Source of the DNA: Paenimyroides tangerinum
Lineage (GTDB): Bacteria; Bacteroidota; Bacteroidia; Flavobacteriales; Flavobacteriaceae
Assembly (NCBI RefSeq): GCF_003865405.1
Contig: NZ_RQVQ01000014.1
Span: forward strand, 1-64,000
Length of the DNA: 64,000 bases
Direction of reading: 5' to 3'
Shown here: piece by piece, positions 55,078 through 62,673 of the stretch
Layout of the letters: every line of letters begins with the position of its first letter
How positions within the stretch are numbered: the stretch's first letter is position 1
Notes under the pieces: model-generated
Database searches by the model: none
The model's input: only the letters and a program-made list of their open reading frames with translations
What the model was told of the DNA's origin: nothing
Program-made: the position numbers and the translations under genes

Positions 55078-56352
55078 TTATTCTTTTAATAAATTTATTC
55101 CAATTTTGCTGATTTTCACACCATTTGATTCTAGAACTTCAAATTCCATTTTATTCCAAATCAACTTTTCACCGGTTTTTGGAATGTAAGATAATTCTTT
55201 CATAACTAAACCACTAACAGTAGTTACATCATAATCTTGCATTAATTCGTCTAATTCAAAATATGCAAACAAATCGTGTAACGGATAAAAACCATCAACT
55301 ATATATTTTCCATCTTCAATTTCTTGAAGTTGGTATTCTTCTTCATCAAATTCAGATGCATCGCCAACTAAGGCTTCCAAAATATCATTCAAAGTTATAA
55401 TTCCTTGAATCACACCATATTCATCAGTAATTAATGCATAATGAACTTTGGTTGATTTAAACATTTCTAAGGCTTTATAAGCCGAAGTATGTTCAATAAT
55501 AAAAATGGGTTCTTTAATTATGGTACGTAAATCTGTGTTTTGATTTTCGAACAGCAAAAATAAATCTTTTAAAGTTACAATCCCAATTACTTCATCCAAA
55601 CCATCTTCACAAACTGGATAAAACGAATGAATTTCATTAATCACTTTATCTTTTAAGGTCTGTAAATCATCATCACATTCAAGAAAAACAACTGATTTTC
55701 TGTGTGTCATTAACGAATTCACTTTTCTATCTCCAACATTAAAAACACGTTCCACAATATCTTGTTCAATTTCTTGAACCTCTCCACCTTCAGTACTTTC
55801 TCTAATTATCGAACGAATTTCTTCCTCGGTAACTTTACCATCAGCAGTTGGGCGAATATTTAAAATTTTCAAAACTCCATCGGTTGAAAAAGTAAGCAAC
55901 CAAACAAAAGGAGCTGCAATTTTAGAAATTAATGTCATCGGCAGTGCAACCGCTTTTGAAATTCCTTCTGGAAAATTTAAACCTAATCGTTTTGGAACTA
56001 ATTCTCCTAAAATCAAAGTAAAAAAAGTAAGAACAAACAAAACCAAACCAACACTTAAAGAAGCTGCATAAGGAGCTAAAACAGGAAATTGTGATATAAA
56101 AACTTTTACATCTGTGGTAATATTATCTCCAGAATAGATACCTGTTAAGATTCCTATTAAGGTAATTCCAATTTGAACCGTTGAGAAAAAGTTATTTGGA
56201 TTATTTGCTAAAGCTAAAGCCGCTTTTGCACTTGAACTTCCTTTTTTGGCAGCAATTTCTAAACGGTTTTTCCTGGCAGAAACCAAAGCCATTTCTGACA
56301 TCGAAAAGATACCGTTTAATATAATTAAAAAGAAAATAATGAGTATTTCCAA
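55078..56352 (-). CDS. HlyC/CorC-family membrane protein (DUF21-CBS-CorC)
   Basis: The 424-residue protein has a DUF21 domain with four membrane segments (about 1-190; SMSEMALVSARKNRLEIAAK), a pair of CBS domains (about 205-330; VNSLMTHRKSVVFLECDD and VHYALITDEYGVIQGIITLN) and a CorC/HlyC C-terminal domain. Relatives bind adenine nucleotides and export or sense Mg and Co ions, sometimes called hemolysin family. It is in one run with obg, and adk lies upstream beyond a terminator. Confidence 0.92.
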   Translation of the reverse strand: MEILIIFFLIILNGIFSMSEMALVSARKNRLEIAAKKGSSSAKAALALANNPNNFFSTVQIGITLIGILTGIYSGDNITTDVKVFISQFPVLAPYAASLSVGLVLFVLTFFTLILGELVPKRLGLNFPEGISKAVALPMTLISKIAAPFVWLLTFSTDGVLKILNIRPTADGKVTEEEIRSIIRESTEGGEVQEIEQDIVERVFNVGDRKVNSLMTHRKSVVFLECDDDLQTLKDKVINEIHSFYPVCEDGLDEVIGIVTLKDLFLLFENQNTDLRTIIKEPIFIIEHTSAYKALEMFKSTKVHYALITDEYGVIQGIITLNDILEALVGDASEFDEEEYQLQEIEDGKYIVDGFYPLHDLFAYFELDELMQDYDVTTVSGLVMKELSYIPKTGEKLIWNKMEFEVLESNGVKISKIGINLLKE

Positions 56353-56383
56353 AGTTATTTAATTTAGGTTATTTAAAATACAA

Positions 56384-56413
56384 AATCTTATCCTTGAAAA
56401 CAAAGATAAGATT
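56384..56413 (-). terminator. Terminator after adk
   Basis: On the minus strand AATCTTATCTTTG pairs with CAAGGATAAGATT around TTTT (13 pairs, one of them G-U), then TTTGTATTTT. Confidence 0.85.
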
Positions 56414-56439
56414 AAAGTAGATTTATTTATTTGTTATTA

Positions 56440-57012
56440 TTATAATTTATCAATAACATTACTTAAACGCTCAGTGATTTCGGCAATTGTACCAATACCA
56501 TCAACAGCATAATATTTATTTTGTTGTTTGTAATATTCAATTAACGGAGAAGTTTTTTCATTATATTCTTCGTAACGAGTTCTGATTTTAGCTTCGTCTT
56601 GGTCATCTGCTCTTCCAGAAGTTTTACCTCTTTCAAGAATACGAGCAACTAAAATATCATCATTTGCTTCTAATCCAACGGTAGCAGTAATTTCTAAATT
56701 AATTGACTTTAAGAAAGCATCTAATGCATCTGCTTGAGGAATTGTTCTTGGAAAGCCATCAAATAAAAAACCAGCTTTATCCATATTTTTCTCAACCTCT
56801 GCTTTTAACATATTGATAGTTATTTCATCTGGAACTAACTCACCTTTATTAATGAATTCTTGAGCTTTTTTTCCTAATTCCGTTTCATTTTTGATGTTGA
56901 AACGAAAAATATCACCAGTTGAAATATGAGTTAAATTGTATTTTTCTTTTAAAAATTCAGCCTGTGTGCCTTTTCCTGCACCAGGTTTCCCGAATAAAAC
57001 AATAGCAATCAT
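56440..57012 (-). CDS. adk: Adenylate kinase
   Basis: The 190-residue short-form adenylate kinase interconverts AMP, ADP and ATP. The P-loop is GKPGAGKGTQAEFLK, the AMP site has THISTGDIFRFNI, and FLFDGFPRTIPQADALD is the family signature near residue 82. The lid is the short type, without zinc cysteines. It lies 15 bases after hpt, likely in one unit. In many bacteria adk follows secY; here it is about 37 kb away. Confidence 0.96.
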   Translation of the reverse strand: MIAIVLFGKPGAGKGTQAEFLKEKYNLTHISTGDIFRFNIKNETELGKKAQEFINKGELVPDEITINMLKAEVEKNMDKAGFLFDGFPRTIPQADALDAFLKSINLEITATVGLEANDDILVARILERGKTSGRADDQDEAKIRTRYEEYNEKTSPLIEYYKQQNKYYAVDGIGTIAEITERLSNVIDKL

Positions 57013-57027
57013 AGTATCTTATTATGT

Positions 57028-57558
57028 TTATTTGATTTGATAAATAGCTGGTAAATTTCTTCCTTGTTTGTCATAATCTAACCCGTAACCGACAATAAAT
57101 TTATCTGGAATATTGAAACCAATATAATCCAATTTAATTTCTTTTTTGTAAGCTTCTGGCTTATGAAACAAAGTTGCAATTTTCAGCCCTTTGATTTTGT
57201 ATCTATTAAAAAGTTGTACAAGAACTTCGATGGTATTCCCCGTATCTACAATATCTTCAACAATCACAACAGTTTTATTTGTTACATCAACATCTAAACC
57301 TATTAATTGTTTTACCTCATTTGTAGATTGAGTACCTTCATATGAAGCCATTTTCACGAATGAAATTTCACACGGATTTTTATAATATTTCATCAAATCT
57401 GAAAGTACCATAAATGAACCGTTCAAAACTCCGATAAAAACATGATTTTCACCTTCTAAATCGTGCATCATTTCTGACGCAACTATTTTCAAACGTGCTT
57501 GAATTTCTTCTTCCGAAATATACGGCACGAAAACTTTATCTAAAATTTGAATTTCCAT
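57028..57558 (-). CDS. hpt: Hypoxanthine phosphoribosyltransferase
   Basis: The 176-residue purine-salvage enzyme has the PRPP-binding motif VVIVEDIVDTGNTIEVLVQL near residues 100-119. The metal and base loops (GSFMVLSDLMKYY; LDYIGFNIPDKFIVGYGLDY) are typical of the HPRT family. The ATG at 57558 is chosen because the next in-frame start at 57585 overlaps the -7 element at 57583-57590. It is followed by adk. Confidence 0.95.
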   Translation of the reverse strand: MEIQILDKVFVPYISEEEIQARLKIVASEMMHDLEGENHVFIGVLNGSFMVLSDLMKYYKNPCEISFVKMASYEGTQSTNEVKQLIGLDVDVTNKTVVIVEDIVDTGNTIEVLVQLFNRYKIKGLKIATLFHKPEAYKKEIKLDYIGFNIPDKFIVGYGLDYDKQGRNLPAIYQIK

Positions 57559-57582
57559 AACTTCTAAAGTTCTTACGAATTG

Positions 57583-57590
57583 CAAATATA
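57583..57590 (-). promoter_or_regulatory. -7 element for hpt-adk
   Basis: TATATTTG followed by C on the minus strand, 25 bases before the hpt ATG at 57558. A -33 box is not evident. Confidence 0.55.
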
Positions 57591-57678
57591 TGAATTTGAG
57601 TTGAGTTTACTTTTGAATTGACTAATTTTATTATAAATTGTTTTTCTTTGTATAAATTTATTAGATTAAAAAAAATAG

Positions 57679-58227
57679 ATGAATTCCTTAGAAATATTGT
57701 CAAATCTTAATGTGAATTTAAGTATTAATAGTCGGAAAATTGCTAAAAAAACCATTTTAGATTTAAATATTTCAGCTCAAGATGTCCTAAATTTCATTAA
57801 AATATCCGATGAAAGAAATCAAGTTTTATTCATCTGCGTTCTAGATTATATAATAGAAGAATTTCCTGATTATTTAAATGAAAGTCTTAACGATTTTATT
57901 TTGTTACAAGAAAACTTCAAAAACGAAACTTGCAAACGTTGTACAAGCCGAATCGTATTTCATATTTTAAAGCAAAACTCAGAAACATTTGATAAAAAAC
58001 AAAAAAATCAACTTATTGTCATTCATTTTGATTGGTTGATTTCAAATTCGTTTGTTGCAACACGAGTAAATTGTTTAAGCGTTATATTTGAATTGAGAAA
58101 TGAAGCCGAATGGATTAAAACGGAACTTATCGGAATTATAGAACAACAAATAATTTTACAAGAACCTTCCTTTGTTAGTAGAGCTAAAAAAATACTTGCT
58201 AAAATTCATAAAGAAGCGAATCGATAA
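57679..58227 (+). CDS. Helical protein of unknown function upstream of purK
   Basis: A 182-residue, all-helical product without signal peptide. Pairs of amphipathic helices (NQVLFICVLDYIIEEFPDYL; TRVNCLSVIFELRNEAEWIK) suggest a HEAT-like solenoid, similar in style to small proteins found beside purine genes in flavobacteria. The sequence CKRCTSR near residue 93 carries a CxxC. It lies 58 bases before purK on the same strand; whether it joins that transcript is unclear because purK has its own -7 element. Confidence 0.65.
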   Translation: MNSLEILSNLNVNLSINSRKIAKKTILDLNISAQDVLNFIKISDERNQVLFICVLDYIIEEFPDYLNESLNDFILLQENFKNETCKRCTSRIVFHILKQNSETFDKKQKNQLIVIHFDWLISNSFVATRVNCLSVIFELRNEAEWIKTELIGIIEQQIILQEPSFVSRAKKILAKIHKEANR

Positions 58228-58243
58228 GTTGTTGTAAAAATTT

Positions 58244-58251
58244 TATCTTTG
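58244..58251 (+). promoter_or_regulatory. -7 element for purK
   Basis: TATCTTTG, 34 bases before the purK ATG, matches TAnnTTTG. The -33 region has no TTTG at the right distance. Confidence 0.5.
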
Positions 58252-58285
58252 TTGGCTAAACAACAACACAATTAAAAATTTAACG

Positions 58286-59440
58286 ATGAGTTATTTTTCT
58301 TCAGATTTTAAATTAGGAATTTTAGGTGGTGGTCAACTTGGTAAAATGATGTTGACTGAAACCAGAAAATTCGATATACAAACATACGTAGTTGACCCGA
58401 GTTCTGAGGCGCCTTGCCAATTTGGAGCTACAGAATTCTTTCAAGGTTCATTAAATGATTACCAAACCGTTATCGATTTAGGAAACCAAGTTGACGTTTT
58501 AACTATCGAAATCGAAAACGTTAACCTTGAAGCTTTGGAAACTTTAGAAGCTGAAGGCAAAAAAGTTTATCCTTCACCAAAAACCTTACGTTTGATTTCA
58601 AATAAAGGAAATCAAAAAGATTTTTATACCCAACATAATATTCCGACTGCACCTTACGAACGTTTCCTAACATTAACAGCTTTAAAAGCTGAAGTTTCAA
58701 GCGGAAACATCGAAATTCCTTTTGTATGGAAAGCAACCGAAGGTGGATATGACGGAAATGGGGTGAAAGTAGTTCGTAAAATAGAAGATTTAGATACGCT
58801 TCCAGAAACAGAATGTATTGCCGAAACGATGATTCCGTTTAAAAACGAATTAGCAGTAATTGTTGCACGTTCGGCTTCGGGTGAAATTAAAACGTATCCA
58901 GTTGTTGAAATGGAATTTCATCCAGAAGCAAATCAAGTAGAATACGTAATTTGCCCAGCTCGTATTGACGAAAAAGTTGCAAATAACGCTCGCGAAATTG
59001 CTTTAAACGTTTCTGAAGCTTACAACCACGTTGGTTTATTAGCGGTTGAAATGTTTCAAACACAAGACGATGAAATTTTAATAAATGAAGTTGCTCCTCG
59101 CCCACACAATTCAGGACATTATTCGATTGAAGCAAGTTATACTTCGCAATTTGAACAACATATTCGCGCTATTTTAGATTTACCATTAGGAAACACCGAT
59201 AGTAAAGTTGCCGGAATTATGGTAAATTTAGTTGGTGAAGAAGGTTTTTCAGGACAAGTAGTTTACGAAAACATCGAAAAGATTATGGCAATTGACGGCG
59301 TAACTCCACATATTTACGGAAAACGTGAAACACGTCCGTTCCGAAAAATGGGACACGTAACGATTGTAAACGAAAATATGACCGAAGCTCGTAAAGTTGC
59401 TCAACAAGTTAAAGAAACGATTCGAGTGATTTCGAAATAA
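58286..59440 (+). CDS. purK: N5-carboxyaminoimidazole ribonucleotide synthase
   Basis: PurK, 384 residues, uses ATP and bicarbonate to carboxylate aminoimidazole ribonucleotide in purine synthesis. It begins LGILGGGQLGKMMLTETRKF and has the ATP-grasp core PFVWKATEGGYDGNGVKVV, ECIAETMIPFKNELAVIVA and EVAPRPHNSGHYSIEAS. Its product goes to PurE, encoded 2.7 kb downstream; the usual closeness of the two genes is interrupted by unrelated genes (59498-62104). Confidence 0.97.
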   Translation: MSYFSSDFKLGILGGGQLGKMMLTETRKFDIQTYVVDPSSEAPCQFGATEFFQGSLNDYQTVIDLGNQVDVLTIEIENVNLEALETLEAEGKKVYPSPKTLRLISNKGNQKDFYTQHNIPTAPYERFLTLTALKAEVSSGNIEIPFVWKATEGGYDGNGVKVVRKIEDLDTLPETECIAETMIPFKNELAVIVARSASGEIKTYPVVEMEFHPEANQVEYVICPARIDEKVANNAREIALNVSEAYNHVGLLAVEMFQTQDDEILINEVAPRPHNSGHYSIEASYTSQFEQHIRAILDLPLGNTDSKVAGIMVNLVGEEGFSGQVVYENIEKIMAIDGVTPHIYGKRETRPFRKMGHVTIVNENMTEARKVAQQVKETIRVISK

Positions 59441-59447
59441 TTTTTTG

Positions 59448-59455
59448 TAAATTTG
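59448..59455 (+). promoter_or_regulatory. -7 element just after purK
   Basis: TAAATTTG begins 8 bases beyond the purK stop and 43 bases before the ATG at 59498. It overlaps the possible TTG start at 59453, making the ATG the better start. Confidence 0.45.
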
Positions 59456-59497
59456 ATAATTAGTTGCAAGCTTAAAAATTACGTATATAAATCAAAA

Positions 59498-59800
59498 ATG
59501 GGGAAATTTAGAAAATCTATTTGGGTATTTTTAATCTTCATTTTTCCTATCGTAATGAAAGCTGAAGGTCAAGATGGAATCGAAAAAATATTTTCTTTTT
59601 TTGATGTATTAATACAAGTATCAAATGGATTTATATTTACTTTTTTTATCGGCTTTATAATAAAGCTTTTATTGAAGAAAATTTATGGAAATCAAAAATA
59701 TCAGAATTTCATTTCTTTTAGCATAGCTTTATTGATAGTTATTTTATTACAGATTTGTTACCAAGAAAAATTCACTTATTTAATCTACAATAATTTATAA
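59498..59800 (+). CDS. Small membrane protein of unknown function
   Basis: From the ATG at 59498 the product has 100 residues: an N-terminal hydrophobic stretch (KSIWVFLIFIFPIVMKAEG, perhaps a signal), then two further hydrophobic segments (FIFTFFIGFIIKLLL and FISFSIALLIVILLQICY). No family recognised. It is the first gene of the accessory cassette behind purK. AT content is high. Confidence 0.55.
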   Translation: MGKFRKSIWVFLIFIFPIVMKAEGQDGIEKIFSFFDVLIQVSNGFIFTFFIGFIIKLLLKKIYGNQKYQNFISFSIALLIVILLQICYQEKFTYLIYNNL

Positions 59801-59869
59801 TTAAAAAGCAATAAATATTCTATAATAAAATCTTGTACAAAACTTGACTGAAATCAAAATATTCAAATT

Positions 59870-60106
59870 ATGAAAACTGCAGATTTAAAATTAGAAATTA
59901 TTACTAAAATAGTCGAACTTAAAGAAGTTAGAATCATTGAAGAAATCAAACGTCTTTTAGATTTTGAATTATGTAAGAATGTTTACGATTTATCGTCTGA
60001 ACAATTAAATGCAATTGAAGAATCTCGAAAAGAATATAAAATAGGAGATTGTTTTAATGACGATGAAGTAACTAATGATATTAATCAATGGTTAAGCGAA
60101 AAATAG
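59870..60106 (+). CDS. Antitoxin-like protein (addiction-module type)
   Basis: The 78-residue acidic, helical product (LEIITKIVELKEVRIIEEIK, then LSSEQLNAIEESRKEYKIGD) has the size and pattern of RelE/ParE-partner antitoxins of Bacteroidota. Its last codons overlap the start of a broken toxin frame (60088-60210), the usual antitoxin-toxin order and overlap. As the toxin is destroyed, the antitoxin may be a relic or may have taken on another role, such as regulating the genes that follow. Confidence 0.65.
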   Translation: MKTADLKLEIITKIVELKEVRIIEEIKRLLDFELCKNVYDLSSEQLNAIEESRKEYKIGDCFNDDEVTNDINQWLSEK

Positions 60107-60210
60107 TTTGGACAAAATCTGCAATTTCAAATTGAAAATAAATTCTTGAATACTGGTATCAAAGAACATCATCAAAAATCATAATTAACACAAACAAAGT
60201 AGCCTTATGA
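60088..60210 (+). pseudogene. RelE/ParE-type toxin remnant
   Basis: An ATG at 60088 opens MVKRKIVWTKSAISN, then a stop, one codon, a second stop, and in the same frame ILEYWYQRTSSKIIINTNKVAL and a stop at 60208. KRKIVWTxxA and ILEYWxxRxxSK are the first strand and helix of RelE/ParE-family toxins, which normally have about 95-100 residues. Only about 40 codons are left, with two nonsense codons and most of the 3' part lost. The frame ends in ATGA, overlapping the start of the ATPase gene. Confidence 0.7.
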
Positions 60211-61499
60211 AAATTACGAATTTACATATTGAAAAATATAAACATCTAGAAAATTTAGAGTTTGACTTTACCTACCAATCTGGTGAAAAGAAAGGACAAC
60301 CTCTTGAGAAAATTTGTTTTATTGGTCAAAGTGCTACTGGTAAAACGAATCTTCTTGAATTGATTTCAAATTGTTTGAAATACATTTTAGAGATTGAAAT
60401 TATTGAAAATAAATATATTTCTTTTAATTCACAAAATATAACCAAAGTAAATTTCACGCTTGATATCGAGAATAAAAAATTATCTTACATAAATAATACA
60501 ATTAACTATAGAAATCAAACCTTCACTAATAATTCGAATGGAGGTCTTGTTACTTCTTTGATTAATTTTAAAGATAAAAAAGAAGTTATTTATATTAAAT
60601 CGAATATTATATCTGACCATAATATCAATTTTTATTCTTTGAGCCCTCTTGAAATATCAGATAATTTAACCAATGATGAAATCAAAGAAAAACAAAAAAT
60701 ATTAAATTACTACAAAACAACATCTCATATGACTTTTGATAACAAAGTTGAAGTTGAGGTTTGGCTCTATCTGTTATCAGAAATACTCAATTATAGAAAA
60801 AAATTCAATCAAAAAATGACTGAATTAATTTATAAAGGACTTTTAGCAGATACAAAAAAATTACAGAAAGAATTTGAAAATTGGCAAATCGAAAATCCTA
60901 ATGAATTAAAATTATTAGCAGACAAATTAAATCCGCTATTAGAAAAACTACATTTAGAAGTAGATACTATAAATGCAGAATATTCAATTCCAATCAAAAG
61001 AAAAAATAGCGACGAGGTTATTGCAATTCAAAACACAAGTACAGGAACGAAAGGTTTACTACTATCTTTTTTGCCACTTTATAAATTAAAAGAGAGAGAA
61101 TCCGTTGTTTTAATTGATGAACCAGAACGTTCTTTATATCCTGATATACAAATTGATTTAATGGATAACTATAGAAATATATCACCCAATTCACAATTTA
61201 TTATTGCAACGCATTCTCCATTCATCGCAGCTGCTTTTGAACCAGACGAGCGTTTTATCCTTTATTTTGACGAAGAAGGAAACGTAAAAGTCCGTAGAGG
61301 AAGTGCTCCAATTGGAGATGACCCGAATGATATTTTAAGTAATGATTTTGGATTAGAATCTTTATTAAACAAAACAGGTCAAGAAATTTATGATGATTAT
61401 TTAAATAAAAAGAATCAAGTTTTATTTGAAGAAGATTCTGAGAAGAAAAAAGCACTTCTAAAAGAGATTGAACAGATTGGAGATAAATACGATTTTTAA
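60207..61499 (+). CDS. AAA/ABC-type ATPase, Septu PtuA-like
   Basis: The 430-residue protein has ABC-ATPase-type sites: Walker A G40-Q-S-A-T-G-K-T47, Walker B D304-E-P-E in VVLIDEPERSLYPDIQ, and the H-loop His336 in IATHSPFIAA. The region before Walker B (ISTGTKGLLLSFLPL-like, residues about 275-292) stands where the signature lies in RecF/SMC-type ATPases. A short coiled segment is at 190-260. It is followed after 2 bases by an HNH-like gene, the gene pair typical of Septu anti-phage systems. No reverse transcriptase or methyltransferase is nearby. Its start overlaps the toxin remnant. Confidence 0.78.
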   Translation: MKITNLHIEKYKHLENLEFDFTYQSGEKKGQPLEKICFIGQSATGKTNLLELISNCLKYILEIEIIENKYISFNSQNITKVNFTLDIENKKLSYINNTINYRNQTFTNNSNGGLVTSLINFKDKKEVIYIKSNIISDHNINFYSLSPLEISDNLTNDEIKEKQKILNYYKTTSHMTFDNKVEVEVWLYLLSEILNYRKKFNQKMTELIYKGLLADTKKLQKEFENWQIENPNELKLLADKLNPLLEKLHLEVDTINAEYSIPIKRKNSDEVIAIQNTSTGTKGLLLSFLPLYKLKERESVVLIDEPERSLYPDIQIDLMDNYRNISPNSQFIIATHSPFIAAAFEPDERFILYFDEEGNVKVRRGSAPIGDDPNDILSNDFGLESLLNKTGQEIYDDYLNKKNQVLFEEDSEKKKALLKEIEQIGDKYDF

Positions 61500-61501
61500 T
61501 T

Positions 61502-62104
61502 ATGAAGCGAATAGTTAAAAAATCTGATTCATTAGTCATTTCAGAAAATCTAAAATATCATTCAAAAGGAAACAACTCGAGATTAAGCGGAATTCTATTT
61601 AAAGAACAAAAAGGATTTTGTGCTTATACTGAAGAATATATAAGTTTTGAAGATGCTAAAGATATTGAACATTTCGATCCTAATTTAAAAAACACCAACG
61701 ATGACAATTACAATAATTGGTATATAGTTAAACATTTAGCAAATCAAAGAAAAACTAACAATTGGCTTGAACCAATATTACAACCTTACCAAGAAGATTT
61801 CGAAAAAAGAATTATCTATAACGATGGAGCATATTTTTCTAAGCCAAATGATATTGAAGCAAAGAACTTAATTGACCTGTTAGATTTAAACAATTTTCAA
61901 AAAGTTCAGCTTAGAAAAAGATATATCAAGAGAAGAAAAGACGCTTTACTTAAAAGAAATATCGAACTTGACGACATCGAAAATATTAAACAATATTTTC
62001 AAGAAAAAATAGATGGAGAAATCGAAGAAAGCGTTAGATATCTACGAGCCATTCAGGAAGAGTTTAACATTGACATTTGGAATATGATTCCAGAACAAAT
62101 ATAA
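61502..62104 (+). CDS. HNH-endonuclease-like protein, Septu PtuB-like
   Basis: The 200-residue protein has an HNH-type core: GFC40AYTEEYI, then D54-I-E-H57-F-D-P-N, then NDDNYNNWYIVKHLANQRK near 67-85. This matches the order Cys-containing strand, EH-x-P, and N-x-W of the HNH nucleases in Septu and related two-gene defence systems. The CxxC zinc knuckle of many members is reduced to CAYT, as in some HNH families. The C-terminal half is helical and charged. It is coupled to the ATPase (2-base gap) and ends 20 bases before purE. Confidence 0.72.
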   Translation: MKRIVKKSDSLVISENLKYHSKGNNSRLSGILFKEQKGFCAYTEEYISFEDAKDIEHFDPNLKNTNDDNYNNWYIVKHLANQRKTNNWLEPILQPYQEDFEKRIIYNDGAYFSKPNDIEAKNLIDLLDLNNFQKVQLRKRYIKRRKDALLKRNIELDDIENIKQYFQEKIDGEIEESVRYLRAIQEEFNIDIWNMIPEQI

Positions 62105-62124
62105 AATAAACAACACAACAATAA

Positions 62125-62607
62125 ATGAAAGTAGCAGTAGTAATGGGAAGCATTTCGGATATGCCGGTAATGCAACAAGCCATCGACGTATTAAAAGAAT
62201 TTGGAATTGAAACACTTGTTGATATTGTTTCGGCTCACAGAACTCCAGAAAAATTAGTAGATTTTTCGAACAACGCACACAAAAACGGAATCAACGTAAT
62301 TATCGCTGGCGCTGGTGGTGCTGCACATTTACCAGGAATGGTAGCTTCTATGAGTCCACTTCCTGTAATTGGAGTTCCTGTAAAATCTTCAAATTCAATT
62401 GATGGTTGGGATTCTGTTTTATCGATTTTACAAATGCCAGGCGGCGTTCCGGTAGCAACCGTTGCTTTAAATGGAGCTAAAAATGCAGGTTTATTAGCGG
62501 TTCAAATTCTTGCTAGTCAGAATGCAGCATTATTAGAAAAAATGATTCAATATAAATTAGGTTTAAAAGAAGCTGTTTTAAAGGCAGCTGAAGGTTTAAA
62601 CAACTAA
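62125..62607 (+). CDS. purE: N5-carboxyaminoimidazole ribonucleotide mutase
   Basis: PurE class I, 160 residues, moves the carboxyl group of N5-CAIR to carbon 4. It has VVMGSISDMPVMQQAIDVL, the active-site SAHRTPEKL and AGAGGAAHLPGMVASMSPLP. Class I fits the presence of PurK. The gene starts 20 bases after the HNH-like gene, so in this strain it either shares the cassette transcript or uses a promoter I cannot see. It ends in a strong terminator. Confidence 0.97.
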   Translation: MKVAVVMGSISDMPVMQQAIDVLKEFGIETLVDIVSAHRTPEKLVDFSNNAHKNGINVIIAGAGGAAHLPGMVASMSPLPVIGVPVKSSNSIDGWDSVLSILQMPGGVPVATVALNGAKNAGLLAVQILASQNAALLEKMIQYKLGLKEAVLKAAEGLNN

Positions 62608-62618
62608 TTCAAAAACAC

Positions 62619-62648
62619 AAAAAACCAACCCCGAAAGGTTGGTTTTTT
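62619..62648. terminator. Terminator after purE, bidirectional
   Basis: AAAAAACCAACC / GGTTGGTTTTTT with loop CCGAAA, 11 bases after the purE stop, between convergent genes; A- and T-runs suit both strands. Confidence 0.9.
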
Positions 62649-62673
62649 TACACACACACTTGAATAAAAAAAA

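Noticed and set aside
55062-55078. Hairpin ACTTGAT/ATCAAGT between the CBS-domain gene and obg, first read as a terminator
   Set aside because: On the minus strand it is followed by A, not T, so it cannot be a standard terminator; the genes are more likely cotranscribed.
60107-60206. Search for a retron-type non-coding RNA or reverse transcriptase before the ATPase-HNH pair
   Set aside because: No reverse transcriptase gene is present in the cassette, and the gap is explained by the toxin remnant.
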